This document shows, in pieces, positions 34,383 to 43,108 of a DNA stretch of 64,000 bases (the stretch's first letter is position 1; each line of letters begins with the position of its first letter). Made by a program: the position numbers and the translations under genes. The DNA is from Bacillota bacterium (GTDB lineage: Bacteria; Bacillota; Clostridia; Acetivibrionales; JAFADI01). The DNA lies in NCBI GenBank assembly GCA_023424965.1, contig JAFADI010000137.1, forward strand, positions 11,926 to 75,925. Reading direction: 5' to 3'. The notes under the pieces are model-generated. The model was not told the origin of the DNA. It saw nothing but the letters and a program-made list of their open reading frames with translations, and searched no databases.

Positions 34383-36373
34383 AGAGAGAAAAAATGGTTT
34401 CAATCAGCCGGAAATTAATTGCACTGCTGGTGGTCCTCATCACTTTGCCGACTTTGCTGCTGGGCTTTACCAGCTTCTGGATTTCCAGCGGCATCACCGA
34501 AGCGGAAATCAGAAGTGCCGCCGCAGGGACCATTGGCAATGTGGAAGAAAACATCAATATTTTCATGAGAATGCAGGAGGAAAACCTGTCCATCGTTGCC
34601 CAGAATGCCAATATCCGCAATATCATGACCAAAAAACCGGAAGAGGTGGTCTATGTCTATGATGTACTGCAGGGCTACATTGACGGGCACAAGGATATCA
34701 TGAACATTTATGTGGGCAGAAAGGACAAAAAGATGGACCTGGTTCCAAAGCAGGAACTGCCCGCAGGCTTTGATCCCACCACAAGACCCTGGTATACCGG
34801 GGCTGTAAGCAAGAACGGGCTCATATGGACAAACCCCTATCCCAATGCCAGCACCGGCGATCTCATCGTGACCCTGGCAATTCCGGTATATGACGACAAC
34901 AAGGAGTTTGCAGGGGTTTTGGGAGCGGATATTTCTCTTGAACGGCTGACGGGCTTTCTGGGCGATACGAAAATAGGAAACAAAGGGTATATTTCGCTGG
35001 TGGACAGCAGCGGTGTGCTTCTCACCCATCCGGACAAAACCCTTATCGGCAAGGAACTGCCGGTACCCGACCTGAAATCGGCGGTATATGCGGCAGAAAG
35101 CGGGAACAAGGATTATATCTACAATGGTGCAAAAAAATGCGCATATTTTTCATCCATTGAGAGCACCGGATGGAAAATACTCGGCATTTTTGACTACAGC
35201 GAGATCGGGGAAAAGACGGGAAAGATCCTGTTGACCTGTTCCGTAAGCGGGTTGGTCATCATTCTTTTTGCCATATTCCTCGGCATTCTCTTTTCAAGGC
35301 CTCTCATAAAATCCATTAAAGTATTGTCGGAGGACATGCTCAAAATAGGGAACGGGGACCTGACCGTCAGGACCCGGGTAAAATCCAGGGATGAAATAGG
35401 CCTTCTGGCAAGGACCCTGAACAAGATGGCGGAAGAACTGGGACAGCTGATGGATAAAATAAAGGTTACCTCCACCCGGGTGTCCGCTTCCGCAGACTCG
35501 GTGGCGACGGCTTCCCAGGAGACGACGGCGTCCACGGAGGAAATCTCCAGAACGGTGTTTGAAATTTCAAAGGTTACCAGCGAGCAGGCAAAAAATACCG
35601 AGTACGGTTTTAATAAAACCACGGAACTGGCTGAAAACATCAAAAGCGTGTCCCAGGCCATTCAAACCATCGCGGAAATGGCGGAAAAATCAAGCCGTCT
35701 CAATCAAAAGGGGCTGGAGACGGTGGCGGTTTTGAACAGGAAGTCGGAAGAGAACAACGCGGCGGCACAGCAGGTGGGGGATGTGGTGACAGAGATGGAC
35801 CGGAGCTCTGAGCAGATTGGGGCCATCATCGACACCATCAGCGGAATTGCCAGCCAGACCAACCTGCTGGCTTTAAACGCAAGCATTGAGGCCGCCAGGG
35901 CGGGAGAGTCGGGCAAGGGCTTTTCGGTGGTGGCGGAAGAGATAAGAAAACTGGCGGAGCAGTCGGCAAATGCCACAAGCAACATCCGCGGCCTCATCAA
36001 GGAGATACAGGGGCAGGCCAGGAAGGCCGTGGAAAGCATGGAACTGGCAAAACCTGTGGTTGAAGCCCAAAGCGCGGCGGTAAAGGAAACCCGGGCCATC
36101 TTTGACGAGATATCGGAGACCATCACCGTTCTCACCGGGGAAGTGGGCGGAGTTGAAAAGCTGAACGCCAGAATGGTGGAGAAGAAGGATGAGATTCTGG
36201 GCGTTATGGAGAGCATCTCCGCTTCCGCGGAAGAGACCTCCGCCTCCACCCAGGAGGTTTCGGCCTCGGCACAGCAGCAGCTGGCAGGCATGGAGGAAGT
36301 GGAGAGGACGGCGGGGCAGTTGAACCTCCTGGCCCGTGGTTTAAGTTCTGAAATTGAAAGATTCAAGCTGTAG
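34379..36373 (+). CDS. methyl-accepting chemotaxis protein (dCache sensor)
   Basis: A 664-residue chemoreceptor. It has a membrane segment near 12-34, a double-Cache sensor (TRPWYTGAV near 137, then VDSSGVLLTHPDKTLIGKE), a second membrane segment near 283-305, HAMP, and a signalling domain with tip IASQTNLLALNASIEAARAGESGKGFSVVAEE. It starts with an ATGA overlap on the Spo0E-like gene, so the two are translationally coupled. Its cytoplasmic part differs enough from the preceding receptor to suggest different partners. It converges with the ROK gene after 7 bp. Confidence 0.94.
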   Translation: MKREKMVSISRKLIALLVVLITLPTLLLGFTSFWISSGITEAEIRSAAAGTIGNVEENINIFMRMQEENLSIVAQNANIRNIMTKKPEEVVYVYDVLQGYIDGHKDIMNIYVGRKDKKMDLVPKQELPAGFDPTTRPWYTGAVSKNGLIWTNPYPNASTGDLIVTLAIPVYDDNKEFAGVLGADISLERLTGFLGDTKIGNKGYISLVDSSGVLLTHPDKTLIGKELPVPDLKSAVYAAESGNKDYIYNGAKKCAYFSSIESTGWKILGIFDYSEIGEKTGKILLTCSVSGLVIILFAIFLGILFSRPLIKSIKVLSEDMLKIGNGDLTVRTRVKSRDEIGLLARTLNKMAEELGQLMDKIKVTSTRVSASADSVATASQETTASTEEISRTVFEISKVTSEQAKNTEYGFNKTTELAENIKSVSQAIQTIAEMAEKSSRLNQKGLETVAVLNRKSEENNAAAQQVGDVVTEMDRSSEQIGAIIDTISGIASQTNLLALNASIEAARAGESGKGFSVVAEEIRKLAEQSANATSNIRGLIKEIQGQARKAVESMELAKPVVEAQSAAVKETRAIFDEISETITVLTGEVGGVEKLNARMVEKKDEILGVMESISASAEETSASTQEVSASAQQQLAGMEEVERTAGQLNLLARGLSSEIERFKL

Positions 36374-36380
36374 ATAAAAA

Positions 36381-37340
36381 CTATCTGTTCCTGTAAAGCC
36401 CAAGCATGGCGGCGCCGATCATGACGGAGGCGCCGCTTATTTCTGCAATTTTGAATTCGGGCTGGATGACATCCTTGGCGTAAACCTTTTCATTGACAAG
36501 TTCCCTCAGAGGTTTGAGGAAGCATTCGCCCAGCTTGGTGATGGGTCCTCCCAGGATGACCGCTGCCGGCATTAAAATATCAATGATATTGGTTATTCCT
36601 TCCGCCAGGTACTCCAGGTATTTGTCGGTCACTTCCCTGGCTGTGGCATCCCCCAGCTTCCTGGCTTCAAAGGCGGTAAATTCATCGATTTTGGACAAAT
36701 CTCCCCCGACAATCTGATTCATCAGGGAGGAAGGATGTTTCTGGGCCGCCGCCTTTGTCTGCCTTATCAGGGCAGGGGCCGAGGCGTAAGCCTCCCAGCA
36801 GCCTTTCCTTCCACAGGTGCACTCTTCGCCGCCCATGGCGATGACCATGTGTCCCAGCTCCGCGCCTGCAAAATTAAAGCCGTTGTAAATGTTGTTGTTT
36901 ATGATGATTCCTCCGCCGATCCCCGTACCGATGCGGATGGTGATGGAGTAATCAATGTCTTCTGCGGCTCCTGCCACACTTTCCGCCAAAGCCGCACAAT
37001 TTGCGTCATTTTCTATATGGACGGGCAATTTGAAATACTTCTGCAGCTCAGCACGGATGGGCGTATGATGGAAATTGAGCGTGTAATTTCTTACGATGAT
37101 ACCCTCCTTGTCGTTGGGTATGCCGGGACAGCCAACTCCGATGTACTTTACATCCCTGATGTCGATGCCGTCCTTCTCCAAAAGCGAATTTGCAATGGAA
37201 GCCACCTCGCCGATAATCTCGGTGTAGTGACGGCCGCTGGAATTGGGATGTTTTTCCTTGTTGATGAGTCTTCCGTATTTGTCCACGATGCCTACACCGA
37301 TCTGGGCAACGCCTATTTCAACCCCTATAAAATACTTCAT
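36381..37340 (-). CDS. ROK-family sugar kinase or kinase-like protein
   Basis: A 319-residue ROK protein without the N-terminal HTH of ROK repressors, so more likely an enzyme. The zinc motif is GHMVIAMGGEECTCGRKGCWEAYAS and the catalytic Asp is in IENDANCAALAE. The phosphate-1 loop is odd: GVEIGVAQIGVGI instead of the usual D-I-G-G-T pattern, with Glu for Asp and Val-Ala for Gly-Thr, so ATP use may be altered. The ATG at 37340 has GGAG nine bases upstream; an in-frame ATG at 37355 is also possible. It follows the transporter gene on the same strand after about 30 bp. Confidence 0.87.
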   Translation of the reverse strand: MKYFIGVEIGVAQIGVGIVDKYGRLINKEKHPNSSGRHYTEIIGEVASIANSLLEKDGIDIRDVKYIGVGCPGIPNDKEGIIVRNYTLNFHHTPIRAELQKYFKLPVHIENDANCAALAESVAGAAEDIDYSITIRIGTGIGGGIIINNNIYNGFNFAGAELGHMVIAMGGEECTCGRKGCWEAYASAPALIRQTKAAAQKHPSSLMNQIVGGDLSKIDEFTAFEARKLGDATAREVTDKYLEYLAEGITNIIDILMPAAVILGGPITKLGECFLKPLRELVNEKVYAKDVIQPEFKIAEISGASVMIGAAMLGLYRNR

Positions 37341-37369
37341 CGTATTTATCTCCATTTTCCCCGCTACCG

Positions 37370-39244
37370 CTACCGGTCGCGGTATTTTGGATTGTTTAAG
37401 ACAAAATCGTCATCTTTCAACTGCAGCGGCATGACCGCCACAACAATATGCTTGTGCTTCAAAAGCTCCCTTTCCACAAACACCCTGGTCTGGTTGTGAA
37501 GAATCCGGTGCCACCAGGACTTTACTGAAAACTGGGGCAGGATGACCGTGATCATGTCCCCCTTGTTGTAATCATACTCCGCCGATTCAATAAATTTCAG
37601 CAAAGGCTCAACCACCTTTCTGAAGGGCGAATACTTGATGATCAGGGGGATATCGGCGTTCAGCAGATTGAACCGCTCCTTCACTTTATTGGCACTTTCC
37701 TCATCGATCGCCACAGTGAATGCCACGACGTTGTCGGAAATAGTTTTTGCATATCGCAGCGCACGTATGCTTGACTTATTTATACTTTCAATGGGCACGA
37801 TGACCCGGTTGCTGTAAACATTGTGCTCCACATCGATGCACTCAAGCTCTTCCGGCTTTATCCTCAACTGCTTTGACACGGCAATATAATGCCTTTTGAC
37901 CTTGAGCATCATGAAGATAAGAATGGGGATGACAATGACCACGATCCAGGTGCCCTGGGAAAATTTTGTTATGGCGATGACAATGACCACGGCGAAGGTG
38001 ACAAAGGCTCCGAAGCCGTTGATCGATGCCTTGGGTACCCAATTATCTCCCTTCTCCCTCAGCCACTTGACAAACATGCCCGACTGGGAAAGGGTAAAGG
38101 AGATGAAAACCCCGATGGCGTAAAGCCCGATCAGCGAGGTGACATCCGCATTGAAGGCCACGATCAGCAGCATGGCGATCCCCGAAAGCAGGAGAATTCC
38201 GTTGGAAAAGCTCAACCTGTCGCCCCTCATGCTGAGCCATCTCGGAACATAACCCTCCCTTGCCATGACGGAAATCAGGTTGGGAAAGCCGAAATAGGCG
38301 GTGTTGGCCGCCAGCACCAGGATTGTAAAGGACAGGGCCGTGATGATATAAAATGCAAGATTCCTTCCGAAAACCTGCTCGGCAATCTGTACGAGCATGG
38401 CGCCCTTAAGGGGGTCCGTGGGGTAATAATTGGCCATGATGGAAGTACCCCCGAACACAATGAGCACCAGGGTGGACAGCAGCACCAGCACGGCCTTTGC
38501 ATTTCTGGTGGACGGCTCTTTGAAATTGGGCACCGCATTGCTTACGGCCTCAACGCCCGTCAGGGCCGCACAGCCGTTTGTGAAGGCCTGGAGAATCAAA
38601 AAGAGCGTAAGGGGCTGCAACGTACTCTGGGCTATTTCAATGGGTTCAGGCTTATATCCCCCGATAATCTTGGCAATTCCGAAAATCATCATCAGGATAA
38701 TCGAAAGGATAAAGAAATACGTGGGGAGGCTGAAAATTTTCGCAGATTCCTTGATCCCTCTCAGATTTCCCAGGGTCATGAGCAAAATGACAAGCAGGCA
38801 TAAGTAAACCCGGTAGGGCTCCAGCTGCGTAAAAGCGGAAACGATCTGGTCCACCCCGGAAGCGATACTTACGGCAACGGTGAGGATATACCCGATACTG
38901 AGGGCGGAACCGGCCACAACCCCGGCAATTAAGCCTATATTTTCCTTTGCTACCACAAAAGCTCCTCCGCCGTTGGGATAGCTCTCGATGGTCTGCCTGT
39001 ACGAAAGGGTCAATATGGCAAGGAGGACAATGATTGCCGCAGAGATGTAGGTCAGCTGCCTGAAGGCCAGCATACCCACCGCGGGCACCAGAACGATCAG
39101 TATTTCGTTCCCGGCATATGCAACGGAGGATATGGCGTCGCTTGAGAGAATAGGAAGCCCCCAAAAGACACCAAACTTTTCGCCGTGTAATGCCTCATTT
39201 TTTAACGGCCTGCCTATCAACCACCTTTTTACGTCCTTAAACAT
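37370..39244 (-). CDS. APC-superfamily transporter, KimA-like
   Basis: A 624-residue membrane protein with about 12 predicted membrane segments and a C-terminal cytoplasmic domain of about 150 residues. Stretches such as LSSDAISSVAYAGNEILI, SYPNGGGAFVVAKENIG and GCAALTGVEAVSNAVPNF, and the end WWHRILHNQTRVF, resemble the B. subtilis potassium importer KimA (YdaO), where the C-terminal part binds c-di-AMP. Potassium uptake is therefore the best guess; amino-acid transport cannot be excluded. A ROK gene follows closely. No ydaO-type riboswitch was seen in the leader. Confidence 0.85.
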   Translation of the reverse strand: MFKDVKRWLIGRPLKNEALHGEKFGVFWGLPILSSDAISSVAYAGNEILIVLVPAVGMLAFRQLTYISAAIIVLLAILTLSYRQTIESYPNGGGAFVVAKENIGLIAGVVAGSALSIGYILTVAVSIASGVDQIVSAFTQLEPYRVYLCLLVILLMTLGNLRGIKESAKIFSLPTYFFILSIILMMIFGIAKIIGGYKPEPIEIAQSTLQPLTLFLILQAFTNGCAALTGVEAVSNAVPNFKEPSTRNAKAVLVLLSTLVLIVFGGTSIMANYYPTDPLKGAMLVQIAEQVFGRNLAFYIITALSFTILVLAANTAYFGFPNLISVMAREGYVPRWLSMRGDRLSFSNGILLLSGIAMLLIVAFNADVTSLIGLYAIGVFISFTLSQSGMFVKWLREKGDNWVPKASINGFGAFVTFAVVIVIAITKFSQGTWIVVIVIPILIFMMLKVKRHYIAVSKQLRIKPEELECIDVEHNVYSNRVIVPIESINKSSIRALRYAKTISDNVVAFTVAIDEESANKVKERFNLLNADIPLIIKYSPFRKVVEPLLKFIESAEYDYNKGDMITVILPQFSVKSWWHRILHNQTRVFVERELLKHKHIVVAVMPLQLKDDDFVLNNPKYRDR

Positions 39245-39283
39245 GTCAATCCGTACTCCTTGATGGAAAGGTAATATAAAAAT

Positions 39284-39313
39284 AACTACACAAGCAAATG
39301 AACCCCTGTAGTT
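39284..39313 (-). other. hairpin in the leader of the KimA-like gene
   Basis: On the minus strand AACTACA and TGTAGTT form a 7-bp stem with a 16-base loop, followed by ATTTTTAT, about 40 bp before the start codon at 39244. It could be a weak attenuator or mRNA-stability element. Confidence 0.35.
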
Positions 39314-39545
39314 TAAAGTATTTAAGCGCTATCTTACTATTATATTACTATTGACCATAAATAATTAATGTCAATTTGTTTCAATTATGGCTATTTAGAT
39401 TAAAATTCTATTGAATTCCGACTTTATGTCGATGGCTCGTATTGGGAGAATTAATTTATTAGAATATCTTGGAATTGGAAGATAGTATTGCAATGGCAGC
39501 AGAAATTATGCTATCATAGTATTATAATACAAAACATGGTATCAC

Positions 39546-39556
39546 ATTGTGAAACG
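39546..39556 (+). promoter_or_regulatory. possible KdgR-type half site upstream of the IclR gene
   Basis: ATTGTGAAACG here is identical to the left part of the site at 40407-40417. It stands just downstream of a TATAAT at about 39533, and 10 bp before the IclR start, so self-repression is likely (inference). Confidence 0.45.
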
Positions 39557-39565
39557 GGAGAGTTT

Positions 39566-40333
39566 ATGTCTGAGAAATCAATCCAGGTAATTGACAGGGC
39601 ATTGGATGTGCTTGAGCTCCTTGCAACGGAAAAAGGCGGTCTGGGTGTCACGGAAATAGGCCACAGGCTGGGTCTTCACAAAAGTACAGTCCACAGGATA
39701 TTGTCCGCCATGGCCGAAAGGGGATACATCGAGAAGGCTTCCGGCAGCGGGATGTACAAAATAGGACTTAAGCTTGTGGAACTGAGCAGCGTCCATTTGA
39801 GCAATGTGGAGCTGAAAACGGAGGCAAGGCCCTATCTGTGGGAGCTTACCTCGAAAATGAACCTGACTTCCCACCTGGCCATTCTTGACGGGGTTGATGC
39901 CATCTATATAGAAAAAGTAGACGTTGTGAGCAACATCCGGCTTTACTCCCAGATCGGCCGCAGGATACCGGTGTATTGTTCGGCTCTGGGCAAAAGCCTG
40001 CTGTCGGGCCTGCCCGACGGGGAGCTTGGCGACACCGTCGCCAGGTGTAATTTTGTCAAATTCACGGAAAAGACCCTGACAGACAAAAACGAACTCATCA
40101 GCCAGGTCAGAAAAGTAAGGCTTAAGGGCTGGTCGATGGACGATGAAGAGCACGACGAAGGCATAAGGTGTATTGCCGCTCCGGTATTTGACTACCGGGG
40201 CAAGGTCATAGCCGCTTTAAGCATATCGGGGCCTGCTGCCGTTGTGGCGGCGGATAAGGACGGGGAAACGGCAGAGTTTGTGAAGGATGCGGCATTAAAG
40301 ATTTCAGGCAGGATGGGCTATAAATGCGAATGA
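39566..40333 (+). CDS. IclR-family regulator, KdgR-like
   Basis: A 255-residue regulator. The N-terminal winged HTH (GGLGVTEIGHRLGLHKSTVHRILSAMAERGYIEKA) is followed by the effector domain typical of IclR proteins (YCSALGKSLLSGLPD ... GIRCIAAPVFDYRGKVIAALSISGP). The frame is open to 39488, but the ATG at 39566 with GGGAG five bases upstream is preferred. It precedes a complete 2-keto-3-deoxygluconate pathway, and a TGAAACG/CGTTTCA box lies before that operon, so it is probably the KDG-sensing repressor of the set. Confidence 0.9.
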   Translation: MSEKSIQVIDRALDVLELLATEKGGLGVTEIGHRLGLHKSTVHRILSAMAERGYIEKASGSGMYKIGLKLVELSSVHLSNVELKTEARPYLWELTSKMNLTSHLAILDGVDAIYIEKVDVVSNIRLYSQIGRRIPVYCSALGKSLLSGLPDGELGDTVARCNFVKFTEKTLTDKNELISQVRKVRLKGWSMDDEEHDEGIRCIAAPVFDYRGKVIAALSISGPAAVVAADKDGETAEFVKDAALKISGRMGYKCE

Positions 40334-40410
40334 GGTTTTAAACCGTCGCTGAGTATATAGCGGGTGCAATGTGCAGGAACAGGGCATATTAAAAATTTTT
40401 ACACATATTG

Positions 40411-40425
40411 TGAAACGTCGTTTCA
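40411..40425. promoter_or_regulatory. KdgR-type operator upstream of the aldolase gene
   Basis: TGAAACG-T-CGTTTCA is a perfect 7+1+7 palindrome. It matches the core of KdgR boxes known from enterobacteria (TGAAAC...GTTTCA). It stands 27 bp before the start of the KDG/KDPG aldolase gene and just after the IclR-type regulator gene. A further TGAAAC follows at 40431. Confidence 0.7.
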
Positions 40426-40451
40426 TGATATGAAACAAAAGGAGGTCATTT

Positions 40452-41096
40452 ATGGATCGGAGCGAGATTGTCAAAAAGATTTGTGACTGTGGTGTAGTGG
40501 CGGTAGTGAGGGCGGAAAACGGCGAGCAGGCGGTGAAAATTGCAGAAGCTTGCATAAATGCCGGTATTGCAGGGATCGAGATCACCTTCACCGTTCCCGG
40601 AGCGGCGGAGGTCATAAAGAAGCTTTCCGAAACCTACGGGGCGGGTGAGATTCTGGTGGGGGCGGGTACGGTGCTGGATCCTGAGACGGCCAGGACCGCC
40701 ATACTGGCGGGAGCGAAATATGTTGTGAGCCCGTACCTGAACAAGGAAGTGGTGCGGCTGTGCAACCGGTATCAGGTGCCGTGCATGCCGGGAGCCATGA
40801 CGGTGAAAGAGGTGGTGGAGTGCATGGAGGCCGGCGCCGATATTGTAAAAATATTCCCCGGTGAATTGTTCGGACCTGCAATCATAAAAGCGGTGAAGGG
40901 TCCCATTCCGCAGGCCAGGCTGATGCCCACCGGCGGTGTGAGCCTTGACAATGTGGAAGAATGGATCAAGGCAGGCAGCGCGGCTGTGGGTGTAGGGGGC
41001 AATCTCACCGCAGGGGCGAAAACCGGTGATTACCAGTCTGTTTGCCGGATCGGCAGGGAATTTGTGGAGAAAGTCAGGGCGGCACGCTCAAAGTGA
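40452..41096 (+). CDS. kdgA: 2-keto-3-deoxy-6-phosphogluconate / 4-hydroxy-2-oxoglutarate aldolase
   Basis: A 214-residue class I aldolase that splits KDPG into pyruvate and glyceraldehyde 3-phosphate. Glu43 (GIEITFTV) is the general acid/base and Lys133 (IVKIFPGE) the Schiff-base lysine, both at the family positions. The VGAGTVL motif is present. GGAGG precedes the ATG. It is the first structural gene of the uronate-pathway operon, and the kinase that makes its substrate is encoded next. Confidence 0.95.
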   Translation: MDRSEIVKKICDCGVVAVVRAENGEQAVKIAEACINAGIAGIEITFTVPGAAEVIKKLSETYGAGEILVGAGTVLDPETARTAILAGAKYVVSPYLNKEVVRLCNRYQVPCMPGAMTVKEVVECMEAGADIVKIFPGELFGPAIIKAVKGPIPQARLMPTGGVSLDNVEEWIKAGSAAVGVGGNLTAGAKTGDYQSVCRIGREFVEKVRAARSK

Positions 41097-41103
41097 GGGG
41101 GAG

Positions 41104-42210
41104 ATTAAAATCGCATCATTAAAGGTTAAGGCAAAGGATCAATGTAAATATGACTGCATATCCCTCGGGGAAGTCATGCTCAGGTTTGACCCCGGAGAGG
41201 GCAGGATCAGGAACGCCCGTGAATTCAAGGTATGGGAGGGCGGGGGAGAGTACAACGTGTCCCGGGGCCTCCGGAAGTGCTTCGGCATGTCCGCCGCCGT
41301 TGTGACAGCCCTCGCGGACAACGACATAGGACGATTGGTGGAAGACTTCATCCTGCAGGGGGGCGTGGATGTTTCCCTCATTCAATGGGTTCCCTACGAC
41401 GGCCTGGGAAGGACGGTGAGAAACGGTTTCAATTTTACCGAAAGGGGCTTTGGCATACGCGGGGCGCTAGGGGTTTCAGACCGCGGCAATACGGCTGCAT
41501 CACAGCTGAAAAAGGGTGATGTGGACTGGGAATACATATTTGGAGCGCTGGGCTCCCGCTGGTTCCACACGGGAGGCATCTTTGCAGCCCTGTCTTCCAC
41601 CACCCCAGAGGTGGTGATTGAAGCGGTCCAGGCGGCAAAAAAATACGGCACCGTTGTTTCCTATGACCTCAACTACAGGCCTTCCCTCTGGAGTGCTAAT
41701 GGGGGAAAAGCCAGGGCACAGGAGGTGAACAGGGAAATTGCCGGCTATGTGGACGTGATGATCGGGAATGAAGAGGACTTCACCGCATGCCTGGGTTTTG
41801 AAGTGGAGGGCAATGATGAAAATCTCAAGGAACTGAACCTGGGCGGCTACCAGAAGATGGTGAGCGAGGTTGTAAAGACCTATCCCAATTTCAAGGCGGT
41901 GGCCACAACCCTCCGCACCGTCCGGTCTGCCACTGTAAACGACTGGAGCGCCCTGTGCTGGGCGGAGGGGCAAATATACAAGGCGAGGGACTATGCAGGC
42001 CTGGAGATCTTTGACCGGGTAGGAGGGGGCGACAGCTTTGCTTCGGGGCTGGTTTACGGCCTGATGACCACCGGCGACCCTCTAACGGCGGTTAACTACG
42101 GAGCGGCCCATGGCGCGCTGGCCATGACAACACCGGGGGACACATCCATGGCAAACCTTAAGGAAGTAGAGGGACTGATGAAGGGTGCGGGAGCCAGGGT
42201 ACAGCGCTAG
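41104..42210 (+). CDS. kdgK: PfkB-family sugar kinase, probably 2-keto-3-deoxygluconate kinase
   Basis: A kinase of about 368 residues that would phosphorylate 2-keto-3-deoxygluconate to KDPG for the preceding aldolase. The sugar-binding GGGEYNVSRGL region and the C-terminal GGGDSFASG motif with the catalytic Asp are clear. The start is unusual: downstream of the aldolase stop no ATG, GTG or TTG opens the frame early enough. ATT at 41104, five bases after GAGG, gives an N-terminus MKIASLKV that suits the family. TTG at 41062 inside the aldolase gene is the alternative. The family is sure, the substrate is from context. Confidence 0.85.
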   Translation: MKIASLKVKAKDQCKYDCISLGEVMLRFDPGEGRIRNAREFKVWEGGGEYNVSRGLRKCFGMSAAVVTALADNDIGRLVEDFILQGGVDVSLIQWVPYDGLGRTVRNGFNFTERGFGIRGALGVSDRGNTAASQLKKGDVDWEYIFGALGSRWFHTGGIFAALSSTTPEVVIEAVQAAKKYGTVVSYDLNYRPSLWSANGGKARAQEVNREIAGYVDVMIGNEEDFTACLGFEVEGNDENLKELNLGGYQKMVSEVVKTYPNFKAVATTLRTVRSATVNDWSALCWAEGQIYKARDYAGLEIFDRVGGGDSFASGLVYGLMTTGDPLTAVNYGAAHGALAMTTPGDTSMANLKEVEGLMKGAGARVQR

Positions 42211-42254
42211 GCCGGAGTATTCCATACGAAATCAAACGATGTGGAGGTATATTT

Positions 42255-43082
42255 ATGGAAATCAGAAATGCTGCAAATCCCAGGGACGTGAAAACTTATG
42301 ATACCGCCAGGCTGCGGGAGGAATTCCTGATTGAAGGGCTGTTTGCGCCCGGAGAGATCAAAACCGTTTACAGCCATGTAGACAGGATCATTACCGGCTC
42401 TGCGTGTCCCACCGCTCCTTTGACCCTTGAAGCGGGTAAGGAGCTGAGGGCCGAGTATTTTCTCGAACGCAGGGAAATGGGAGTTATCAACATCGGGGCC
42501 AGGGGGATGGTAAAGGTGGACGGCGTCGCCTATGAACTTGAGCCCAGGGACGGCCTGTACATTGGCATGGGCTGCAGGGAGATCATTTTTGAAAGCGGTG
42601 ACCCCGCAAATCCCGCCAAATTCTATTTCAACAGTGCACCGGCCCACAAGGCCTACCCTGTGGAGAAAATAGAAATAAGCAGGGCACAACCTGCAAAAAT
42701 GGGTTCCCTTGAACAGTCAAACCAGAGGACCATCTATAAATACATTCATCCCGAAGGAGTAAAAAGCTGCCAGCTGGTGATGGGCATGACCATCCTGGAA
42801 CCGGGAAGTGTGTGGAATACCATGCCCTGCCACACCCATGACAGGAGAATGGAGGTCTACCTCTATTTCAACATTCCGGAAGACGGGGTGGTGTTCCATT
42901 ACATGGGAGAGCCTGCGGAAACACGGCATATTGTGATGGCAAACGAACAGGCGGTCATTTCTCCAAGCTGGTCCATCCATTCAGGCTGCGGCACCCGGAA
43001 CTACACCTTTATCTGGGGAATGGTGGGGGAAAACCAGGTTTTCTCCGACATGGACGCAGTACCCATAAAAGAGCTCAGGTAG
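42255..43082 (+). CDS. kduI: 4-deoxy-L-threo-5-hexosulose-uronate ketol-isomerase
   Basis: A 275-residue cupin isomerase that converts the unsaturated-uronate product DKI to 2,5-diketo-3-deoxygluconate. Zinc ligands His193, His195, Glu200 and His242 (CHTHDRRME, SIHSG) match the E. coli KduI spacing exactly. The length is close to the usual 278. A GGAGG site precedes the ATG. It is followed by kduD, the next step, so this operon handles products of pectin or glycosaminoglycan lyases. Confidence 0.96.
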   Translation: MEIRNAANPRDVKTYDTARLREEFLIEGLFAPGEIKTVYSHVDRIITGSACPTAPLTLEAGKELRAEYFLERREMGVINIGARGMVKVDGVAYELEPRDGLYIGMGCREIIFESGDPANPAKFYFNSAPAHKAYPVEKIEISRAQPAKMGSLEQSNQRTIYKYIHPEGVKSCQLVMGMTILEPGSVWNTMPCHTHDRRMEVYLYFNIPEDGVVFHYMGEPAETRHIVMANEQAVISPSWSIHSGCGTRNYTFIWGMVGENQVFSDMDAVPIKELR

Positions 43083-43108
43083 ATGAAGCATGATAAGGAG
43101 GTCAAAAG

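Noticed and set aside
37889..38803. Plus-strand open frame opposite the KimA-like transporter gene
   Set aside because: Composition is His/Asp/Gly-rich without structure, typical of a shadow of a membrane-protein gene.
39339..39374. TTGACA and TATAAT on the minus strand before the KimA-like gene as one promoter
   Set aside because: The hexamers are 24 bases apart, too far for a sigma-A promoter.
39245..39487. c-di-AMP (ydaO-type) riboswitch before the KimA-like gene
   Set aside because: The leader is too short and lacks the conserved segments; only a 7-bp hairpin was found.
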